Below are positions 53,201 through 62,200 of a stretch of 64,000 nucleotides of DNA, in pieces. How positions within the stretch are numbered: the first letter of the stretch is position 1; each line of letters opens with the position of its first letter. Source of the stretch: Anammoximicrobium sp964645045 (GTDB lineage Bacteria > Planctomycetota > Planctomycetia > Pirellulales > Pirellulaceae); the NCBI GenBank assembly GCA_964645045.1, contig CAZXYZ010000006.1, forward strand, positions 1-64,000, in the 5' to 3' direction. The notes below the pieces were generated by a model. It searched no databases, had not been told where the DNA came from, and saw nothing but the letters and a program-made list of their open reading frames with translations. A program made the translations under genes and the position numbers.

Positions 53201-56200
53201 GGGCGACGTGTGGAGCATCACCGGCGACGAGATCACGGCGCAGATCCAGGCCCGGATCGTCGACCAGGTCCAAGCCCTCTTCGACGCCAATGAAACCGTC
53301 CAGTCGTCGGACCTCTTGGCCATCGGCGGCATCGAACTCAGTCCGTCGGCCACGCCGGGCGAATTCCTGGCCCGGCTGGATCTGCTGAGCTTCACGCAGG
53401 ACGTAGCCGTGGATTTCAGCGACGATCCCTTGGGCGAGGTGATGAATTTGCGGTCGCCGCCCGGCGCGGGCCAGGCGAAACCGGTCACGCTGGAAGGCGG
53501 CCTGACGTTCACGTTCGCCTTCGGACTGGCGGACGACGGCGAGTTCTTCGTCAAGGATCCCACCTTGACGGCCGACGTCTCGCTGGCCCACGAAGACCCG
53601 CTCAAGCTGTCGCTGTGGCTCGGCTCGCTGGGCGTCGGCGTCCAGGACGGCGTCCTGTCCTTTGACGTCTCGGTCCGCTGGACGACCGCCGGGATGCTGG
53701 CCTTCGATGCCGCGGGCCAGATCACGAACACCATCGGCGGCCCGCAAGTGGACAGCGGCAGCTGGTACGAATTCGATCTGCCGCTGACCGTCCAAGGCTC
53801 GGTGGACGGCGTGGAGGACGTGCCGGCGGTGATCCAAGGCCACTTGAACACGGCCGACGACCCGTGGGCGATTCCCGCCGGAATCACGGTCAACGAGTTC
53901 TTCGGCAGCATCGGCAACCGGATGGGCACGAGCCAGTTCGAGAGCCTGATGGACCTGCGAGGCGTGTCGCTGGATACCGTCCTGACCGGGATCAACATGG
54001 TCCTGGACTCGCTGGTCGAGGGCGACGGGATCGCCTACACGCAGCTGCCGATCATCAATCGCAGCCTGGGCGATCTGCTCGGGTCCGGCAGCGGTAACGT
54101 GATCGCGACGATCAAGGAGGGGGTCGATACCGTGCGCGAGTCCCTGGCGGACATCCAGGGCACCGAGCGCGGATTGAACTTCGAGATCCAGGCCGCGGTG
54201 GGATTGGATTTCGGCATGGGCGCGCGGGCCGACGTCGAAACCTCGTACGCGGACTTGACGGGGCTGTCGTTCCAACTGGACGGCAACTCGACCGACGCCG
54301 AAGTCGCCGTGGCCTTGGCGGCGGAAGCTTATACCGACGAGTATTTCGGCTTGCTGACCGACCGCTACGTGGCGCTCGCCGGCCAGGCCCTGGCGCCGCT
54401 GGGCTTGGACGGCGATTCGACCGACGATCAGATCACGATCGCAGCTGCGGACCCGGCCAAGTTCGCGGAGTTGCAGAGTGCGCGGGACTTGGTGCGCGAG
54501 CATTCCGATTTCCGGGCCGCGTCGGCGCGGCTGGTGGCCTTAGGCTTGAACGGCAATTCGACGGACGCCCAGATCGCCGCGGCGCTGGACAACCGGGACG
54601 ACGTGGATTACGCCAAGGAGTGCCGCAGCGTACTGGCGGAGGGCACGGCGGACCAGTTCGACCTGGACACAGCCCACGCCTTCCTGGCCTCGCACGACCT
54701 GCCGGACAATCCGACCGACGAGCAGATCCGCCAGGCCCTGGACAACGCGGACGAAATCGCGGACGCCACCGCGGACCGCAACCTGGTCCAGGACGCGCCG
54801 GAGGACGTCCGGGCGGCCGCCGCGGCGCTGGCTGCCTGGGGCCTGAACGGCGATTCCACCGACCGGGCCATCGCCGGCCAGGTGGCGGATCCCGCGGACG
54901 TCCAACAGCTGCTTGCCTACCGCGACCTGTTGCGGGACACGGAGATCCCGCCGGACGAGGCCGAGACGCGGCTCAGCGAGCGGGGCCTGAGTTCGGCGTC
55001 GACCGACGAGCAGAACGCTTTGGCCATCGTCGCTTCCAGCGAACTGGCCTTGTACACCGCCGACCGCGACATGCTGGCCCAATACGACGCGCACAAGATC
55101 GTGTGGCTGTCCTACGCCAAGTCGCGGCTGACCGTCGACATCCGATTCGAAAAACACCTGACGACGGAGACGGAGTTCCAGCTGGACCTGCAGAGCCTGT
55201 TGGAAGACCCGGATGTCCCGCAAGTGGTCAGGGACATGATCGGCGAGGGCGGGCTGTTCAGCCTGGACGTCGCCGCCGCCGGCTCGCTGGCCCTGGATGC
55301 GTACGGCAAGTTCGAACTCGGGTTCGGCTTCGACCTGTCCGATCTGCTGGCGCCGAAGTTCTTCGTGCTGGACGACACGGGCATTACCCTCGGCCTGATC
55401 GTGCATAATCCGGACCCGCTGGCGTTCAAGGCGGAAATCCAAGTCGGGGGCGGGCTGGGCTTGGGGCTGTCGGTCAAGAACGGCAGCGCGCGGCTCGAAG
55501 CGCTGGCTCACTTGGGACTGAAGCAGGATTCCGGCGACGGCCAGTACCTGGTCTCCGAACTGGGCAGCAACCAACTGGACTTGACCGTCAGCGGCAAGGC
55601 CGCCCTCGATCTGCCGATGTACTTCCCCACGCCCAGCCTGCCGATGGGCGGCAGCAGCCGGGACCGGAACGGAGACGGCTACGCGGACAATGTGCTGCAC
55701 GTCGGCACCGGCTTCAGCAACCACGGCGGTTTTCAAGGGCTGCGGGTCGTGACGCCGAATCTGTCGCTGGGCTTCGACTTGTTCGCCTACCTGAACGATC
55801 CGGCCACCGTGCTGAACGGCTTGGAGACGTTCTTCGCCACGGTAGAAAGCGGCGTGGACGGCGAGATTGGCGGCGTCCAGTTGCCGGTGATCGGCGAAGC
55901 GATGGACGATGCGGCCGGTTTCGTCGTCGACCTCCGCGACCGGCTGTTGGGCGAAAAGGTGGGCAGCACCTACACCAGCGGACTCGGCCGCACACTGCAA
56001 CGGGGCGACGAACAGGGCCGGACGACGATCCAACTGATCCAGGAGGCGATGTTCGACGCCTGGGGCGATTACTTGAAGATCGAGACCATCGGCGCCGACG
56101 GCCGGCCGGCGTACCGGCCGGTGACGCGGGCCGAGGAGATCGAGTTGGTCCTGGACGACAATCACGTTCAGTTCAACGTGGTGCTGGCCGGCAACATCTT

Positions 56201-59200
56201 CCAGAAGACGCTGCCCATCGACTTTGACGCCGGGATTCCCGGGTTGGGCCTGGACGTCGATTCGGACATCGTCGTCTCGCTGGACTACGTGTTCGGGTTC
56301 GGCCTGGGTTTTGCTCGCAACACGGGGTTCTATATCGACACCAGCGGCATCCGGCCGAGCGGCGACGAGTTCAGCCTGGACCTGTCGGCTACGGTGCCGG
56401 GCGGCAGCTTGGACGCCCGGCTGGGGTTCTTGAACGCTTCGCTCGACGACATCAACGACGGGCGGGCCAGCGGCGTGTTCGGTTCGTTTGCGATCGACCT
56501 GCGCGATCCCGGCACCAAGGCGGCGGACAACCGGCTGACGATCGCTGAAATGGGCGGCAATCTGCGCGAGATCGTCGTGGCCAAGATCAACGCCGAGGTG
56601 GACGTCGACCTGCGGGCCACCTTGGGGTTCGAAGCCGACGACTTTGAGCTGAAGCTGGGGACGGACATTCACTACACGCAGCAGCTGGTCGGCCTGACCA
56701 GCGCGCCGGGCGGGACATCGACGTTCCTGGGACGGCCGATCGTCGTGCTGCAGGACGTGTACCTGGACCTGGGACCGTTCATGGGCGGCTTCGTGGGCAA
56801 GATGCTGAACAAAGTCCGCGAAGTGACCGAACCGCTGGACCCGTTGATCAAGACGCTGAAAGCGAAGATCCCCGTGCTTTCGGAGTTGCGCGGCGGCACG
56901 GTGACGCTGCTGGACCTGGCCAAGGAACTGGCCAACAAGACGGCCGATCCGCGGATCGACGCGTTGGTGTTCGTGGTCGACGCGCTGGTCGACTTGAGCG
57001 ACGTGATCAAGAAGCTGCCGACCGTCTCGAACGGCCGATTGTATTTCGGTTCCTACACCGTGGGCGGCGATCTGACCAAGAAAGGCGGCACGGACACGCT
57101 GCACGCGGGGACGTTCGACGCCCAGCAGCGCAGCCAAGGTGCCCAGACGGTGGACCAGTCGACGGCGGACCAGGCCACCAAGAACTTCTTGAACGCGAAT
57201 ATCAAGCAGGAGCCGGGCAAGCTGGAGTTCCCGATCCTCAGCAGCCCGGCCTCGGCCTTCAACCTGATCATGGGCAAGGACGTGGACTTGTTCCGCTACA
57301 AGCTGCCCAGCGCGGGGATCAAGATCGACTATGCCCAGACGTTCCAGCTGTGGGGGCCGCTGTTCGCCGGATTCGAGGGCAACCTGGATATCGGCTTCGA
57401 TCTGCAATTCGGCTTCGACACCAGCGGCCTGCGGCAGTACATCGAGAACCAGGACTGGGGCGACGTGCTGACGATCCTGGAAGGCTTTTTCATCGGCGAC
57501 CACGTGTCCGGTGGCGTGGACAATCCCGAGGCCTGGGCCAAGACGACCATTACGGCCAAGGCGGGCGTGGGCATCGGCGGGTTCGTCGAAGCGGGCGCCA
57601 AGGGCGGCGTGCGGGCGACGATGACGGTGGACTTGGCCGAGCCGGATTGGCAGGACGGCCAATACAAGGACGGCAAGGTGCGGTTTGGCGAGATGAAGGA
57701 CTTGCTGCAGAACGGCTGCGCGTACTGCCTGGTCGACCTGGCCGGCAAGCTGGACGCGTTCCTCAAGGCGTACATTTGGGTCGGCGTCGATCTGGGCCTG
57801 CTGGGCAAGGCGACCCTGTATTCCAAGGAACTGAACTTCTTCAACCAGACCGTGGCCAGTTTCAACTTCACCTGCGACATCGGCACGCCCATCCTGGCGT
57901 CGGTCGACGGGCAAGGCACGCTGCTGTTGCACATGGGGCCCAACGCCGGCTTGCGCGAGCACGGCACGGAAGGGGCCGACGAGGGCTTTGAGCTGGCCCG
58001 GAGCGGAACGGCGGTGGTCGTCAAGTTCCGCGGCTACGAGCAGGAGTTCGAGGGCGTGACCAAGATCGTGGGTTGGGGCGGGGACGGCGACGACTCGGTG
58101 CTCGTCGGCGAAGGCATCGACGTGCCGGTCGAGCTGCACGGAGGCGATGGCAACGACTCGTTCGAAGTGGCCGGCAGCGCCGCGGCCAGCCTGTACGGCG
58201 ACGCGGGCGAGGACATCTTGATCGGCGGTCCCGCCGACGATCTGCTGGTCGGCGGCTCGGACAACGATTCGCTGGACGGCCGCGGCGGCAATGATGAATT
58301 GCGCGGCGACGGGGGCGACGACTTAATCCTGGGCGGCGATGGCGATGACACGATCTACGGCGGCGACGAAACCAGCGTGCAGAATCCGGATGGGACGGTC
58401 ACGCCGCACGGAGACGTCATCCTGGCCGGTTTGGGCAATGACCTCGTCTACGGCGGGGCCGGCGACGATACGCTGCTAGGCAACGAGGGCGACGACCGGC
58501 TGTACGGCGAGGCGGGCGACGACCGGATCACGGGCGTCGCCGGCAACGACGAACTGTCCGGCGGCGATGGCAACGATTCGCTGACCGGCGGCACGGGCGT
58601 GGACATCGTCCGGGGCGACGCCGGCGACGACGCCATCTACTGGTCGGATTGGGACCCGGCGTACCAGTACACCTGGGACGAGAACGACGCCCAGGCCTGG
58701 CACGAGGTCGACAGCCTGATCGACGGCGGCGCGGGCAACGATACGTTTTCGGTGACCACGACCGGCGCCGCGGAGACGATCGCCATCACGGCCAGCGCCG
58801 TGGGGGAGATTCGGGTGGCTGTTCATCAGACCGATCCGACGGACCCGTCGGATTACTCCCTCTCGGTCACCAACATCGCACGGCTGGCCCTGGATGCCCG
58901 CGACGGCGCGGACACCATCGAGATCGACGACCTGATCGGGTCCGGCGTGCAATCGGTGACTATCGATGCCGGCATGTCCTCGACCACCAAGACGATCGTC
59001 AACACCGTCGAAGGTCTCGACGATGCGACCTACGAACAGACCGTGCCGGTCGGCGAAGACACCGCTCAGGACACGATCTTGATTCACGGCGGCCAGGTGA
59101 ATCCCTACGGCGACCACCAGTCCCGCAGCGACCACCTCACCGTAACCACCCAGAACGGCGAACTGCAGGTCCTGCACGACAGCGGACTGCAGGTCTCGGT

Positions 59201-62200
59201 CCGCAACGCGGTCCGCAGCGCGGGGGACCACCTGACGGTCCGGGGACACGGCGGCCACGACGTGATCGCGGCGATCGGCGTGACGGAGAACCTGTTGGCC
59301 CTGACGCTGGCCGGCGACGAAGGCGACGACATCTTGGCCGGCAGCCGCTTTGCCGACTTGCTGGACGGCGGGCTGGGCAACGACATCTTCACCGGCTATG
59401 CGGGCGTGGACACTTTCCGCGACGCCGGCGGCACGGATACGTTGGTCGAGTCGCGGGACAACGGCGACATGTCGCTGTTCGGCAACTACCTGGTCGCGGG
59501 CACGATCCTGGGCAATACGGGCAGCGAGCCGCTGACTCGCCGACCGATCCCCTGGGACATCGCCGACCAGATGACCGACGAGATGCGGAACGACGATCCG
59601 GAGATCGTCGGCTTGCAGGACGCCGGCGATCGTTACGCGGCGGGCGCCGAGGTCGAAAGTCTGCTGGACGGCGGCCAGACGATGTTCGAGCGGGCCGTGC
59701 TCAGCGGCGGTTCGGGCAACAACATCCTGGTGATCGGTGACGAGGATAACGCTATCACCGTCGGCGGCTCGTCCCTGGCCGTGACCGATTGGAGCGGCCA
59801 GGTGACGTTGGACAACCGGACCGACAGCGAGAGCGAGTCCAGCGACGGCCAATCGGTCCCCGAGTACTACATTCTGAACCTGAAGGGCACGCACGGCACG
59901 GTCATCGACATCGCGGACAGCGGCGAGGGCAATGGCTACGACGAGGTGATCGTGTTCGGCACCGCGGGCGCCGACCGGTTCACGCTGAGCGCCGGGTCAG
60001 GCACCGGCGCTTCCCGGACCGGTTACGTCACCGCCGGCGCGCTGACGCTGCCCAACGACGGCACCGCGGCGATTGGCGTGGCGCACTTGTTCCACACCGG
60101 AGCGTCCGGCAGTCTGACGCTGAACGTGGGCGGCCAGACGACCGCGCCGATCGCCTATAACGCCTCGGCCGCCGCCGTCAAGACGGCCGTGGACAACCTG
60201 GCCAACGTCAGCAGCGTGTCCGTGAGCGGAGCCGGGTCGGAATCCGATCCCTGGGTGATCCGTTTCGATCAGCCCGGCGAGGCGCACCAGATCACGGCCA
60301 ACACGGGCAGCCTGAAGGCCGGTCTGGCCGCGACGACCCAGACCGCCGGGACGTCCGGCGTTCACGAAGTGCAACATGTCTATCACACCGGCGTCGACGG
60401 AACCTTCACGCTGACCTGGTCCGGAAAGACAACGGCCGCAATCCCGTTCGACGCGGCGGCCAAGGACGTCAAGGCGGAACTCGAAAAGCTGTCGGGACTG
60501 GGCACGGTCACCGTCACCGGGCAGGGCCGCAAGTCGGATCCGTGGGTCGTGACGTTTGACGCTCTGGGGGACAAGCCGCAGATCACGGGCAGCGCCGCCA
60601 ACCTGGTGGCCGAGGCCCAAGTCACGGCGATCAATACGGCCCGCCAGGAGGTGACTTACCGGCACGTCGAACGATTGACGATCCGCTCCCTGGCCGGAAA
60701 CGACTCGCTGGTGGCCGACGACACGGCCGTGCTGACGCTGCTGGACTTGGGCCGCGGCGACGACACGCTCACCATCGGCTCGGTCCCGCAGATCGCCGAC
60801 CGGAACAACAAGAACCTGGAGTATCCCAGCGGAATCCCGGTGGCCGACACCACGCGGATGACCAACGGGAACAGTATGCCGCTGTTCGTGCTGGGCGGCG
60901 ATCACGACGACGAGTTCGAGGTGAACCACAACCGGGCGCGGCTGTATCTGCACGGCGGCAACCACGACGACACGTTTGTGATCAACACCTTCCTGGTGCT
61001 CCGCGAAGACGCCGATGATCCGGACCGCGTGTCGAACCTGTCGTCGCTGTTCGGCGGCTCGGGTTCCAACCGCTACGAGTACCTGCAGAACGCGCCGGTC
61101 GAGATCAACGGCGGGCGGGGCATCGACACGATCGTCATCAACGGGACGCCGATCGGGGACGTATTCGTGATTACCGACACGCTGGTCGCCGGGGCCGGCC
61201 GACTGACGTACTTTACGGGCATCGAGCGGCTGGAAGTCAATGCCGCCGGCGGCGCCGACGACGTGTACGTGCTGAGCACCAACCCGGATCTGGAAGTCAC
61301 GGTCCGCGGCGGCACGGGCGACGACCGGATCCACTTGGGCGGCGATCATCCGGCCATGCTGTTCGATCCGCCCGAGATCAGTTACCAGCCGCCGCCGTAC
61401 CAGGTGCAGGACCCGCCCACGGTCGCCTGGGAGACGGCGACGTTCGATCCGCCGCGGCTGGAGCGATCGGACGAGATCTCCAGCGGCGCCGACAAGGCCG
61501 CAGAGGCAAGGAACCGGGCCGAGGCCTACGTCCGCAACTGGTATCGGGACATGCAGACGCAGTATCCGTATTTCCGCCTGGTCTCGCCCGCCACGATCGA
61601 CGACGTGGTGGCCGCCACGCGGGCCAACGTCGACTGGTACTATCGCTGGTGGTGGGGCTGGTGGTCGTCCCGGCGCACCTTGTGGTATTCGTACGACGTG
61701 CCGGGCGTCCAATACGAAGTCGGCCACCTGGTGTGGCCGGAGCCGCGGACGGTAACCCCCGAACCGATCAGCCTGGATCCGCCGCCGTTCGCCTTCAAGC
61801 TGCCTGCCAGCTACGCCCTGGAGGACCTCCGCGGGCGACTGGTGGTCGACGGCGGTGAGCAGTCCGCCGAGGGCGACCAGCTGATCGTCCACAACCAGGA
61901 CGGCACGGTCCATACGGCCACGCTGAACACGGCGACGATTGCCAAGATGGAGGGCGAGCGGCGGGAGAAGCGCGACGGTCAGGGCAACGTGATTTTGGAC
62001 GAGAACGGCGATCCCGTGATGGAGACGGTCTACACGCAGGCGCGGGACGACGACGGCAACCTGCTGTACGAGACCTACCTAAACCTGCAGGGGCTGGGCC
62101 TTGGCCAAGGCACCGCGCTGGACGGCACGTCCTACAACGGCGTGTTCCTCGAGAACTTCGAAGGCTTGGAGATTCGCCTGGGCGACGGCCAGGACACGTT

